From Sulfuricurvum sp. (GTDB taxonomy: Bacteria > Campylobacterota > Campylobacteria > Campylobacterales > Sulfurimonadaceae), in NCBI GenBank assembly GCA_024637295.1, contig JAGXFL010000008.1, positions 62,001-126,000 on the forward strand: a stretch of 64,000 bases of DNA, read 5' to 3'. A program made the position numbers and the translations under genes. Below are positions 53,561 through 62,884 of the stretch, piece by piece; the first letter of the stretch is position 1; each line of letters begins with the position of its first letter. The notes beneath the pieces were generated by a model, which saw only the letters and a program-made list of their open reading frames with translations, did no database searches and had not been told where the DNA came from.

Positions 53561-53721
53561 GTATAATTATAGCTAGATTACTATTCATTTACTTTAGTGG
53601 CGCATAATTACAGCATCCCGATTGACAGCAGCAAGTCAAATGGGTGGCTTTTATTTTTCTTTGTATACTCCTTAAGTTTTAAGCATGTCGAGCTTCTCCC
53701 TCGACAGCCATTCCCCTAAAG
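53561..53721. other. Intergenic region between flgE and the RDD gene
   Basis: The 161-bp gap contains the inverted repeat at 53686-53706 and an imperfect second one near 53618-53643 (CCCGATTGAC / GTCAAATGGG). No gene is seen. A minus-strand promoter for the RDD-MFS pair is expected here but is not obvious. Confidence 0.4.
53686..53706 (-). terminator. Hairpin downstream of flgE
   Basis: TGTCGAG, seven-base loop, CTCGACA: a perfect 7-bp stem 16 nt past the flgE stop. No T-run follows on either strand, so a terminator role is tentative. Confidence 0.4.
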
Positions 53722-55932
53722 TTATCGTTTAATTCCCAACAATGTTTCCAGAAGTGTATCGGATGTGGTAATCGTTTTACCGTTGGCCTGGTAACCCCGT
53801 TGGATGATGATGAGGTTGGTCAGTGATTTGGATAGATCGACGTTCGATGCTTCGAGTGCTGACGATTGCATAAATCCACGTCCCGCCGTTGCCGCTGTAC
53901 CGATGATTGGATCCCCTGAGTTAGCGGATTGCAAGAAGACGTTTCCTCCATCACTCACAAGCCCTTCGTTATTGGTAAATTTAGCCATACCGATTTGTGC
54001 AAGACCAAATGAACGTCCATTTGAAAACGATCCGATCAGTGTACCGCTTTGGTCAATACGGATACCGACGATGTCTCCACCTGGGAAACCGTCTTGAGAA
54101 ATACCACTGGTTCCTGAAGTAGCATCAAAACTCGTGATCCCGTCAAATGCATTGGATGTTCCCAACTTGATATTGACATTTTGGTTTGGTGCAGAGCCAT
54201 TGTTTCCTGTAAAGTTGACATTAGTAGGGGTATAGGACGAGAGTGAACCGTCCGAAGAAAAGCTCACTTGACCGTTGATCTCATTGAGCGGAGCGATAGT
54301 ATTGATCTCTCCAGGTACCGGGACAGAGAGCTTCATGCTCCATGTGGCTCCGGTGACAGAGTCAACAGCTGTTTTACGGAAATCCATTTTAAGCGTGTGC
54401 TTACTTCCCAGTGAATCGTAAATATCAATACTCGCTGAGTGCGTTGCCGCATTGAGCGATTGGGAGAGACGAATACCGGTACTGCCTTCGATAAGTGTTC
54501 CGTTAATCCCTTGAATTACATCGGTAAAGCGGCTATTCTTGGTAATATTACCGGTCGCATCTTGAAAAGCGGTCACTTGAAGTTTTAGGTCTTCTTGCGT
54601 GGCATCACCGTCATTATTGTTGGTGATCTTGTATTGTCCGCGGTCATTGATAACGACTTCAACACCTGTAGCGCCCGTAACAAGCTGTGCATGCTCTTGG
54701 AGGATAAGGCGCAGTTGTTCAGTCGTTCTGAATGTGGTATTGATAGGAGTCGCGGTATTGTTGAGATCGACCGATGTATCGTTATAGATGTATTTGTAAG
54801 CGGTAATATTACCGGTATCCCCTGTATTATCGACTACCCCACCAAGCGTTCCAACGATCATGATATTTTTGGTTGCTGCTAGATCACTTTCACGGGCATT
54901 GTCATTTCGCAATGTTATGCCTCCGGTATTTCCACCTGTTGCAGTTGCGACAACTCCGGTAAGTGCTGTTTTAGCATTGATTTGTTGCGCGATGTAGCCG
55001 GCATTGTCATCCGCACTGGTGTTGGGAGCAGTACCGCTAATGGTGGTTCCGTTGATGGTAAAGCTAAACGCACCTGTAGCAGCGGCAATGGTTCTGCTGA
55101 CCGATGAATCGGTGTAACTGACCCATACCCCTTGACCATTTTGCAAGGTCATGGATTTACCTTGCTCGTTAAACATGACTTTCATGTCTTCAGCTGCATT
55201 GGTATTAGCGATATGTGCTGTATTGGCTGCTGCCCATAAGGTTTGTATCGCAGCAGTTGCAGGAGCAGGTACTCCTAAACCTACAGCAGGGACAAATCCG
55301 GCTGATTGCCATGCTGCATAACTGAGATAATTAGCCAAATTATAGCTATCCATAGTCTTGGTTGGACCAAATGTTTCGACGGTTTCCCCTGAGTCAAGAT
55401 TCGCTTTAAGGGTGACAGCAGAGGATGGATTTGCCGGAGTAGTGAGCCCTGGTGGGATTTTGATATTGCTGATGGGTGCGGTAGAATCGACTTTTCCGGT
55501 TGCTTCGTCACGGACCCAGCCTTGGACGACAAATCCGCCGTTATCCACAAAATTTCCGCCTGCATCGAATTTAAAATCACCCGAACGGCTGTATTTATAG
55601 GTACTTCCAGCATCGGAACTGACAATAAAGAAACCATCCCCTTGAATCGCGACATCGGTATTTTTATCAGTGTTTTGGATAGAACCTTGTGTCATGATAC
55701 GCGTTACGGAGTTGATGGTCGTACCCAGACCGATTTGAACGGCATTTTTACCACCCAAGTCTCCTTGCGGTGCTGTAGCGATTTGTGCGGTCTGTGCGAG
55801 CAAATCAGAGAAATTTGCTCTCGAGTATTTATACCCGATCGTGTTGACGTTGGCGATATTATTGGACTCGACGTCCATCGCGATTTGGTGTGCTTGCAAT
55901 CCAGTGACGCCTGCAAAGAGTGATCGTAACAT
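53722..55932 (-). CDS. flgE: Flagellar hook protein FlgE
   Basis: FlgE forms the curved joint between flagellar rod and filament. The 736-residue protein starts LRSLFAGVTGLQAHQIAMDV with the N-terminal rod-type motif SNNIANVNTIGYKYSRANF, and ends TNLIIIQRGYQANGKTITTS plus LETLLGIK, both needed for axial polymerisation. The middle (about 180-560) is a long variable domain as in Campylobacter and Helicobacter hooks. A sigma-54-type promoter lies in front of the gene, so it can be expressed apart from the upstream fliK-flgD-flgE2 genes. Confidence 0.93.
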   Translation of the reverse strand: MLRSLFAGVTGLQAHQIAMDVESNNIANVNTIGYKYSRANFSDLLAQTAQIATAPQGDLGGKNAVQIGLGTTINSVTRIMTQGSIQNTDKNTDVAIQGDGFFIVSSDAGSTYKYSRSGDFKFDAGGNFVDNGGFVVQGWVRDEATGKVDSTAPISNIKIPPGLTTPANPSSAVTLKANLDSGETVETFGPTKTMDSYNLANYLSYAAWQSAGFVPAVGLGVPAPATAAIQTLWAAANTAHIANTNAAEDMKVMFNEQGKSMTLQNGQGVWVSYTDSSVSRTIAAATGAFSFTINGTTISGTAPNTSADDNAGYIAQQINAKTALTGVVATATGGNTGGITLRNDNARESDLAATKNIMIVGTLGGVVDNTGDTGNITAYKYIYNDTSVDLNNTATPINTTFRTTEQLRLILQEHAQLVTGATGVEVVINDRGQYKITNNNDGDATQEDLKLQVTAFQDATGNITKNSRFTDVIQGINGTLIEGSTGIRLSQSLNAATHSASIDIYDSLGSKHTLKMDFRKTAVDSVTGATWSMKLSVPVPGEINTIAPLNEINGQVSFSSDGSLSSYTPTNVNFTGNNGSAPNQNVNIKLGTSNAFDGITSFDATSGTSGISQDGFPGGDIVGIRIDQSGTLIGSFSNGRSFGLAQIGMAKFTNNEGLVSDGGNVFLQSANSGDPIIGTAATAGRGFMQSSALEASNVDLSKSLTNLIIIQRGYQANGKTITTSDTLLETLLGIKR

Positions 55933-55965
55933 AATAAGTCCTTTGATTCACATAGTAAAATTTAT

Positions 55966-55983
55966 AAGCAATAAATATTCCAA
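55966..55983 (-). promoter_or_regulatory. Sigma-54-type promoter upstream of flgE
   Basis: Minus strand TTGGAATATTTATTGCTT: GG and GC separated by exactly 10 bp, with the TTGGAA and TTGCTT halves of the -24/-12 consensus. It lies about 34 nt before the flgE ATG and just below the flgE2 stop. The same halves occur before fliK. Confidence 0.8.
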
Positions 55984-55985
55984 AA

Positions 55986-57638
55986 TTAGCGATGCATTTG
56001 GAGCGCTTTTTGGATCATCTCATCGACGGCTGTCATTGTTTTTGCATTGGCCTGATAGGCGCGCTGCAAGATGATCATGTCTGTGAGTCCTACGTCTAGA
56101 CGGACATTTGAGTTTTCAAGCTGTCCACTGGTAAGTTTTGCCCCGGTTATGGGATTTCCGTTTGTATCGGTCCAAAAGGTAGGTGCTCCGCTGTTTGAGC
56201 TTTGCGCATACAGACTCCCCCCATTGCGTTCAAGCCCTTGCTCATTTTGAAAATGGTAAACGGCAATGCGTCCAATAGCACTTTGTCGACCGTTGGAAAA
56301 ATCGGCGATGATGATCCCATCTTGGCTGATTCCGTATTTGGTCAGTGTCCCCCCCATGCTTCCATTAGAAGTAGAAGAAGCACTAATCGGTACCCCTGAG
56401 GCTGAGATTATTCCACCCAAATAGCTGCTCAAATCAACAGTAACAGGGGAGCCGTCATTGTCCATAATCGGCAATGTGGAGGTCGTAAGCTGACCTGATG
56501 CTCCAAAAATGGCTTGTCCGGTTTGCGTGTCGTAGGTAGTTTGTCCATCCAGAGAGGTAACGGTTGCGGCAATATCCCATGCTACCCCCGTAATAGGCTG
56601 AACGGTGCTTTGGGTGAATACGAGTTTTAGACGATTGCGATCGTTGTTACCGCTGATAACATCGGCACTCATGGTACGAATATCATCGGCGAGTCCCAAA
56701 TTGTTGGCATTGGTGAAATAGTTGCTTGCATCTACAGTCAGTGGCGTGCCGTTATTGTCCATGGCTGGTAATGTAGAGCTTAACAAAACACCGGAATCGG
56801 CAAAAACAACAGTTCCTGATTTTAGGTCGTAGGTGGTCTGCGCATCGGCAGATTTGATGGTCGCTGCAACATCCCATGATGTTCCGACATTTGGTTGAAC
56901 GGCACTTTTGGTAAAGATGAGATTGAGATTATTATGTTCATTAAGCCCATTGATGACCGTAGCATTAACGGTACGAGTACCGGGAGTAAATCCTAAATTA
57001 CCGGAAAATTGTGTCATGGTAGTCGGTTCTACCGGATAGGCCAGTCGCGTTGGAAGTTCCAACGGCCCTTGAGAACCTACATCTGCAAGCGGTACATCAT
57101 TGGTAATGGGACCAACCACAAAAGCACCTAACTGATTAGTTGCCGTAGCATTAACGGCCAATGATTTTTCATAGTTATTAGTAGCATCATAGGTAAAATT
57201 TCCAAGCATCGTCCCAGTGACATACATCCCATCGCCGGTAGTGAGTCTGGCTATCGAAGAATTTGGATCCCCGGCTGTTTTTTGATACTCATCAAAAACA
57301 AAATTTCCGGCACGGGTAAAATAGTTTTTGGTTCCGGTTACAACACCAAACCAACCATTTCCACCGATCGAGAGGTCATTGAATCGATCCGTATTAATAA
57401 GTGTTCCACCGGTGGTATTCATCGTCGTGGCTTGGAGACGAACTCCCATTGTAATATCATTAGAGGTTGGCGTATGACCGCTGGCACTGACGACTTTACT
57501 GGAAAGAAGAGAAGCAAATTCGGTATTTGATCCACGAAAACCAACAGTATTAACGTTAGCTAAATTATCAGAAACAACATCTAAACCGTATTGATTTGTT
57601 TGGAGTCCTGATAATCCTATATAGTATCCGCTTGTCAC
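55986..57638 (-). CDS. Second FlgE-like flagellar hook/basal-body protein with internal duplication
   Basis: This 550-residue hook-type protein has N-terminal SGLQTNQYGLDVVSDNLANV and NTVGFRGSNTEF and the C-terminal LTDMIILQRAYQANAKTMTA axial motifs. Its middle has two tandem copies of a unit of about 90 residues (about 222-310 and 321-407), each running from a V-I-x-G-N/L-N start through a WDVAAT/WDIAAT, TTYD and LP-MDN-G-P-TVD. The GTG start (GGAGG 6 nt upstream) lies 2 nt after the flgD stop. It may be a minor hook or hook-cap variant; many relatives carry two FlgE-like genes. Confidence 0.82.
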   Translation of the reverse strand: MTSGYYIGLSGLQTNQYGLDVVSDNLANVNTVGFRGSNTEFASLLSSKVVSASGHTPTSNDITMGVRLQATTMNTTGGTLINTDRFNDLSIGGNGWFGVVTGTKNYFTRAGNFVFDEYQKTAGDPNSSIARLTTGDGMYVTGTMLGNFTYDATNNYEKSLAVNATATNQLGAFVVGPITNDVPLADVGSQGPLELPTRLAYPVEPTTMTQFSGNLGFTPGTRTVNATVINGLNEHNNLNLIFTKSAVQPNVGTSWDVAATIKSADAQTTYDLKSGTVVFADSGVLLSSTLPAMDNNGTPLTVDASNYFTNANNLGLADDIRTMSADVISGNNDRNRLKLVFTQSTVQPITGVAWDIAATVTSLDGQTTYDTQTGQAIFGASGQLTTSTLPIMDNDGSPVTVDLSSYLGGIISASGVPISASSTSNGSMGGTLTKYGISQDGIIIADFSNGRQSAIGRIAVYHFQNEQGLERNGGSLYAQSSNSGAPTFWTDTNGNPITGAKLTSGQLENSNVRLDVGLTDMIILQRAYQANAKTMTAVDEMIQKALQMHR

Positions 57639-57640
57639 GA

Positions 57641-58306
57641 TCAGCCTCCCACGATCTCTCTAATCGAGTCAAACGGCACATAATTAGAACCCATCTTCAC
57701 TGATGCGGTTCCGTTATCAAATCGAACAGATGTGATAGGATAGGTTCCAAGACGAACAGTATGGTTTTGATGGTTATCATCGGTATAGGTTGACTCAACA
57801 TAATAGGTACCTGCATCAACGGTATTCCCGTTATTGTCCGATCCATTCCAGCTTAAGGGCTGCACCCCTTTTGTTAACGGATCAAGGGGTATTGTCTTGA
57901 CGACAGCTCCGTTGACATCGAGAACATTCACGGAGCCGCTTACTACGTTTGTTGGGTAGTAAATCTCAAAATTAGTAGCTGCCCCTTGTTCGAAGACGAC
58001 GGCATTACTCCCTGTGTCCGCAATTTTACCAATAGCTGAAATGGTAGAAAACTGCATGGATGATGCCAGAGAAGCCGCAAGCGTAGTGAGCGATTTATTG
58101 GTATTTTCAGCCGATTCTAACGTTGCTAGTTGTGACGTCTGGGAAAGAATTTTCTCAGAGTCCATCGGTGAGGTCGGGTCTTGGTACTTGAGTTCCAAGA
58201 GCAGCAGTTTGAGGAAGTCATCTTTACCTAAAACCCCTTTTGGGTTAACGGCTGTTGATGATGAAGCGGCAGTAGCCGCATTGTTACCTACTGAATCGAT
58301 TGCCAT
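57641..58306 (-). CDS. flgD: Flagellar hook capping protein FlgD
   Basis: FlgD is the scaffold that guides FlgE assembly and is later discarded. The 221-residue protein has the N-terminal FlgD motif LGKDDFLKLLLLELKYQDPT (about 25-44) and MDSEKILSQTSQLATLESAE. A C-terminal FlgD Ig-like/Tudor region follows (LSWNGSDNNGNTVDAGTYYV, about 150-169). It lies between fliK (15 nt upstream) and flgE2, forming the usual hook-building order. Confidence 0.92.
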   Translation of the reverse strand: MAIDSVGNNAATAASSSTAVNPKGVLGKDDFLKLLLLELKYQDPTSPMDSEKILSQTSQLATLESAENTNKSLTTLAASLASSMQFSTISAIGKIADTGSNAVVFEQGAATNFEIYYPTNVVSGSVNVLDVNGAVVKTIPLDPLTKGVQPLSWNGSDNNGNTVDAGTYYVESTYTDDNHQNHTVRLGTYPITSVRFDNGTASVKMGSNYVPFDSIREIVGG

Positions 58307-58321
58307 GATAGTCTCCTTGTG

Positions 58322-59704
58322 TTACGCGTAATGCGGAATGATGATTTCAAGAGCGCTTAGCTCTTCGGTACTGTGTTGAAGTTCTTCGAGTGACTGGTAT
58401 GCACGAAAGCGATTCTCATTTTGTTGCTGTTGTTGCTGTTGAGGATTTTGCTGTTGACCGTCTGAACCAGCCATAAAGTTCATTGTTGCATTGGTAACAC
58501 CTTGTTGCACCAGCTGTGCTTTGAGCTCAGTGGCGTTATGCGCTAAGAACGCGACGCTTGCTGTATTGTTGGATTGAATAGTCACATGGACATTGTTTCC
58601 ACGCTGGATAAGGGTAACATCTACTTCACCTAGACGTTCCGGGTTGAGCTTCATCGTTAGACGGGTAAACGGTGGCTTATAGTTTTCAGCCGCTTCTTTG
58701 AGGTCGATGGCAAAATGGCGCATGCTCTGAACCGCTTCTTTATTCTTAACCTCGAGAGAGTCTGCTTTTAATGGCTGATGGGCTTTGGTTGATTCGGTAT
58801 GTGTTTTGATCTCTTCTTTGTTCTGATGCTTATCTGCATCATCTGTATCGCGTAAAAGAGAGCTTAGTGCATCTGTATGTATAACACCAATGACTGGCTT
58901 AGGCGCTTCTTTTGGAAGAACTTGAGTAGCATCAGATGCCTTTTCCAGCCCTTGCAATAAAGATTGCAGAGGTTGTTCCGCTGTTTTTTTAGACTCTTTT
59001 AATGGCTTTGTATCAGACTGTGGTGCCTTGGATTCATTGAGCAGTTGAACAATGGCCTCAAAACCTTTGGTTGGCTCAGCGGGGGTCTCTTTTGAAGGTG
59101 CTTTGAACTCCAATAGTGGCTTTGTAAGCAGAGGTGTTGGAAGCCCTTTGAGTGGATTTGCGAGATCTTTATCAACGGTAGATAGGGTGATTTCACTTAA
59201 ATCAATCCCTATTTTATGGGCAAGTTCAACAAGACCGATGAGTGTTTTAGGAATGGCTTTTTCATCGGCTTTGAGCTGCGGTGATTTTTGTGTGATTGTA
59301 TTTTTGAGGTACTCTTTAGCCTTGGAGATCAATGAGTGGACTTGATCGTTACTCAAGACATCAATCAGTTCTTTTGGCAATGCTTTGGTCTCATCATCTT
59401 TACCCATCAGCAGTTCACTAAGACCCTTAGCGCTGAGTTTTTTAGTATCGATGGGTTTGATATCACTCGATTTGACTTTGGATGTAGTATCGACCGATGA
59501 AGCGGTAGCATCCTTTTTTGGGTCAATAATGGCGGTGAAATCGGCTTTTTTGACCAGTGATTTCACCCCTTTCTTTACTCCATCCAAATTGGAGAGAAGT
59601 TTTGCAAAGGTATCATCTGTCTTATTTTTTTTCGATTTAGACGACCCACCTAGCAATTCCAGCAAAGTAGTAGGCGTTTTGTTGTCTTTGTTTTGTACGA
59701 CCAT
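58322..59704 (-). CDS. fliK: Flagellar hook-length control protein FliK
   Basis: FliK acts as a molecular ruler and switches export specificity when the hook is complete. The start is ATG 59704 (AAGGAT 7-8 nt upstream); a longer open frame upstream crosses the sigma-54-type promoter. The chain of about 460 residues is Lys- and Pro-rich and probably disordered (about 15-330), then the conserved C-terminal Flg_hook domain with LTMKLNPERLGEVDVTLIQR and a Leu/Gln-rich segment. A Gln tract (58420-58455, CAG/CAA repeats) sits near the end. Confidence 0.85.
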   Translation of the reverse strand: MVVQNKDNKTPTTLLELLGGSSKSKKNKTDDTFAKLLSNLDGVKKGVKSLVKKADFTAIIDPKKDATASSVDTTSKVKSSDIKPIDTKKLSAKGLSELLMGKDDETKALPKELIDVLSNDQVHSLISKAKEYLKNTITQKSPQLKADEKAIPKTLIGLVELAHKIGIDLSEITLSTVDKDLANPLKGLPTPLLTKPLLEFKAPSKETPAEPTKGFEAIVQLLNESKAPQSDTKPLKESKKTAEQPLQSLLQGLEKASDATQVLPKEAPKPVIGVIHTDALSSLLRDTDDADKHQNKEEIKTHTESTKAHQPLKADSLEVKNKEAVQSMRHFAIDLKEAAENYKPPFTRLTMKLNPERLGEVDVTLIQRGNNVHVTIQSNNTASVAFLAHNATELKAQLVQQGVTNATMNFMAGSDGQQQNPQQQQQQQNENRFRAYQSLEELQHSTEELSALEIIIPHYA

Positions 59705-59744
59705 AATGCGATCCTTGTACCAAAAGATAGTGGTTAATAATAAC

Positions 59745-59761
59745 AAGCAATAGTTATTCCA
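59745..59761 (-). promoter_or_regulatory. Sigma-54-type promoter upstream of fliK
   Basis: Minus strand TGGAATAACTATTGCTT: GG-N10-GC with TTGC and the TTGCTT half, about 40 nt before the fliK ATG. It would drive fliK-flgD-flgE2(-flgE) as a middle-class flagellar operon. Confidence 0.78.
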
Positions 59762-59807
59762 TATAAGCTTTTAAACTCACTTAAACCATCCTTAACTTTT
59801 AAAAAGG

Positions 59808-59813
59808 TATAAT
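59808..59813 (+). promoter_or_regulatory. Candidate -10 box for typA
   Basis: GGTATAATTC carries a perfect TATAAT 35 nt before the typA GTG. No convincing -35 at normal spacing. Confidence 0.45.
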
Positions 59814-59848
59814 TCGCGAAAATCACGGCCTACCTATAAGGATATTCA

Positions 59849-61654
59849 GTGCAAAAAATTCGTAACATCGCCGTCATCGCGCACGTTGACCATGGTAAAA
59901 CGACTCTAGTTGATGGATTGCTACAGCAATCTGGAACATTTGGCAGCCACGAGCAAGTCAATGAAAGAGCAATGGACTCTAATGCTCTTGAAAAAGAGCG
60001 TGGGATCACGATTCTTTCTAAAAATACCGCAATTCGTTACGGTGATTATAAGATCAACGTTATTGATACTCCGGGTCACGCCGATTTCGGTGGAGAAGTT
60101 GAGCGTGTTTTGAAGATGGTTGACGGAGCATTGATTTTGGTCGATGCTTATGAGGGTGTTATGCCTCAGACTAAGTTCGTTGTTAAAAAGATGTTAGCAC
60201 TTGGGCTCAAGCCAATCGTTGTCATCAACAAAATTGACAAACCATCAGCAGATCCTGAGCGTGTAGTAGACGAAGTATTCGACCTTTTTGTTGCTATGGA
60301 CGCGACAGAAGATCAACTCGATTTCCCAATCATCTATGCTGCAGCACGTGATGGTATGGCGAAGCTCGATATGGCTGATCCGGATGGCGATTTCACATGT
60401 TTGTTTAACACAATCCTTGAAAAAGTACCTGAGCCTACGGGTGATGCTGAAAACCCAACACAATTGCAAGTCTTTACTCTTGACTATGATAACTATGTGG
60501 GTAAAATCGGTATCGCCCGTATTTTCAACGGACGTATTTCAAAAGGGGATAATATCCTTTTGGCAAAAGCAGACGGTGAATTGGTCAAAGGTAAAATCTC
60601 TAAACTCATCGGGTTTATGGGTCTTAACCGTACAGAAATTCAAACCGCAGAAGCGGGTGATATCGTTGCTCTTGCAGGTATTGAAACCGTAGATGTTGGT
60701 GACACTATCTGTGATCCTAATAATCCTATGCCGCTTGACCCTATGCACGTTGAAGAGCCTACGTTGAATGTTTTCTTCTCGGTTAATGATTCTCCACTTG
60801 CGGGTCAAGAAGGAAAGCACATTACCTCTAATAAGATCAAAGAGCGTCTTGAAGCAGAGATGAACACCAACGTTGCAATGCGTTGTGAAGTCATCGGTGA
60901 GGGTAAATTCCAGGTCTCAGGACGTGGAGAACTTCAAATCACTATTTTGGCAGAAAATATGCGTCGTGAGGGCTTCGAGTTTGGTATCGGACGTCCTGAA
61001 GTTATCATCCGTGAAATCGACGGTGTTAAATGTGAGCCGTTTGAGCACCTCGTTGTTGACCTTCCTCAAGATTTTGCAGGAAGCATCATCGAGCGTCTTG
61101 GCCGCCGTAAAGCGGAAATGACAGCAATGGTACCAATGGGTGAGGGCTTTACACGTGTTGAGTTCGTTATCCCTGCGCGTGGCCTTATCGGTTTTCGTGG
61201 ACAATTTTTGACAGAGACCAAGGGTGAGGGTGTTATGAATCACTCTTTCTTGGAGTTCCGTCCATACAGCGCAAGTGGTGTTGAGAGCCGTCAATACGGA
61301 GCATTGACTTCTATGGAAGACGGTGTTACCTTGGCATTCTCCCTTGCAAACTTGCAAGAGCGCGGCGTGTTGTTTGTTAATCCTCAAACAAAAGTTTACA
61401 AAGGGATGATCGTTGGTGAGCATAGCCGTACCAATGACCTTGATGTTAACCCAATCAAAGGAAAAGCACAATCAAACGTCCGTTCATCGGGCGCTGATGA
61501 AGCGATCAAGCTTGTTCCGCCACGTGATATGAACCTCGAGCGTGCGCTTGAGTGGATCGAAGACGATGAGCTTCTTGAAGTAACTCCTCTTAGTATCCGT
61601 ATCCGTAAAAAATACTTAGATCCAAACGACCGTAAGCGTTACGCTAAAAAGTAA
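59849..61654 (+). CDS. typA: Ribosome-associated GTPase TypA/BipA
   Basis: This translational GTPase helps assemble ribosomal subunits and matters at low temperature or under stress. The 601-residue protein has the G domain with [15 protein letters not shown] (G1), GITILSK (G2), DTPGHADF (G3) and NKIDKP (G4). Domains II and III and the TypA-specific C-terminal region follow, with [20 protein letters not shown] and [20 protein letters not shown]. The start is GTG at 59849 with ATAAGGAT upstream. Confidence 0.96.
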   Translation: MQKIRNIAVIAHVDHGKTTLVDGLLQQSGTFGSHEQVNERAMDSNALEKERGITILSKNTAIRYGDYKINVIDTPGHADFGGEVERVLKMVDGALILVDAYEGVMPQTKFVVKKMLALGLKPIVVINKIDKPSADPERVVDEVFDLFVAMDATEDQLDFPIIYAAARDGMAKLDMADPDGDFTCLFNTILEKVPEPTGDAENPTQLQVFTLDYDNYVGKIGIARIFNGRISKGDNILLAKADGELVKGKISKLIGFMGLNRTEIQTAEAGDIVALAGIETVDVGDTICDPNNPMPLDPMHVEEPTLNVFFSVNDSPLAGQEGKHITSNKIKERLEAEMNTNVAMRCEVIGEGKFQVSGRGELQITILAENMRREGFEFGIGRPEVIIREIDGVKCEPFEHLVVDLPQDFAGSIIERLGRRKAEMTAMVPMGEGFTRVEFVIPARGLIGFRGQFLTETKGEGVMNHSFLEFRPYSASGVESRQYGALTSMEDGVTLAFSLANLQERGVLFVNPQTKVYKGMIVGEHSRTNDLDVNPIKGKAQSNVRSSGADEAIKLVPPRDMNLERALEWIEDDELLEVTPLSIRIRKKYLDPNDRKRYAKK

Positions 61655-61657
61655 TTC

Positions 61658-62881
61658 TTACTTCTTAGCCATTTCGCGGCCGGCGATCATACCGCTGGCC
61701 CATGCGAAATTAAAATTATATCCTCCACGCCGTCCGACAATATCCAAAACTTCCCCCGCAAAATAAAGACCTTTAATCAATTTTGATTCCATCGTTTCGT
61801 TATTCACATCTACTGTAGCTACTCCACCGCCGCTGACCTCTGCATGTTTGAATCCATGCGTATCGTTCACTTCAAATTTCCACTCTCTGATGAGTCCGAT
61901 AAGCTTACTGCTCTCTTTGGGTGTGAGTAACGCTACGGTTTTTGCGGGATTAATAACCGCACTTTCACAAAGATAGGCAACTGTTTTAGCAGGGACTAAA
62001 CCGCTCAAAACCGTTTCGAGGGTATGGTTAGGCACTGCGGTGATCAGTTGATGGAAGAGATCATCCAGCTGATGAGCCGTGAAGCGAGGGAGCAAGTTGA
62101 TGCTCAGCATTACTTTTTGATGGTTCAGCAGCGCGCGAGAGGCCTTTTGGCTGATGTCCAAGATGGCCAAACCAGAGATGCCATAGCTGGCGAAGAGAAT
62201 ATCGCCTTGTACTTTTTGGACTTCATTATTATTGACATAAAGGGTAACTTCGGCGAATGTTTTGACCCCGGCCATCTTATGGTGGATTTTTGAGTTTAGA
62301 TGCAGTTGTACCAATGACGCATAGGTAGGGATAATGGTATGACCAAAAGAGGCGGCAAAGCGATAGCCATCATCGGAGGAACCCAGCTGTGGTGCTGCTT
62401 GAGAACCCGTGGCGATGAGAACTTTGTCATAGGTTTTTTTTTCATCCTGGGTATGAACGATAAAGTGATTTTGGGTTTTGGTGATGGAGATGACTTTTTT
62501 TTCAGTGAGTATTTTGACTCCTGCTTCTTTGATGGAGGCACTAAAGGAAAAGAGGACGGACTTTGCCTCATTAGAGAGAGGGTAGCACCGTCCATCTTCC
62601 TTGATGTCGAGTAATAACCCAATGGAATGACAGAAGGTGACAAAATCGGTAAACGGGAGCTGTTGTAGAGCATAGGTGACAAAATCAGAATTAGTCCCGA
62701 AATAATCATCTGCAGTTGCAGTGGTATTAATGATATTGCACCGTCCATTTCCTGAGGCTAAGATCTTTTTCCCGATACTTGTATTGTGTTCATAGAGGGT
62801 GACATCCGCACCTTCACGCGCGGCAACGATGGCGGCCATGAGTCCAGATGCACCTCCGCCGATAATGGCTGTTGTATTCAC
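61658..62881 (-). CDS. HI0933-family NAD(P)/FAD-dependent oxidoreductase
   Basis: The 407-residue flavoprotein has the dinucleotide-binding start TAIIGGGASGLMAAIVAARE, GKKILASGNGRCNIINT (family motif about 38-54), VLIATGSQAAPQLGSSDDGY and the C-terminal GLYFAGEVLDIVGRRGGYNF (about 370-389) plus NFAWASGMIAG. These identify the HI0933/YhiN family; its reaction is not established. The 3' end is 3 nt from the convergent typA stop. Confidence 0.88.
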   Translation of the reverse strand: MNTTAIIGGGASGLMAAIVAAREGADVTLYEHNTSIGKKILASGNGRCNIINTTATADDYFGTNSDFVTYALQQLPFTDFVTFCHSIGLLLDIKEDGRCYPLSNEAKSVLFSFSASIKEAGVKILTEKKVISITKTQNHFIVHTQDEKKTYDKVLIATGSQAAPQLGSSDDGYRFAASFGHTIIPTYASLVQLHLNSKIHHKMAGVKTFAEVTLYVNNNEVQKVQGDILFASYGISGLAILDISQKASRALLNHQKVMLSINLLPRFTAHQLDDLFHQLITAVPNHTLETVLSGLVPAKTVAYLCESAVINPAKTVALLTPKESSKLIGLIREWKFEVNDTHGFKHAEVSGGGVATVDVNNETMESKLIKGLYFAGEVLDIVGRRGGYNFNFAWASGMIAGREMAKK

Positions 62882-62884
62882 AGG

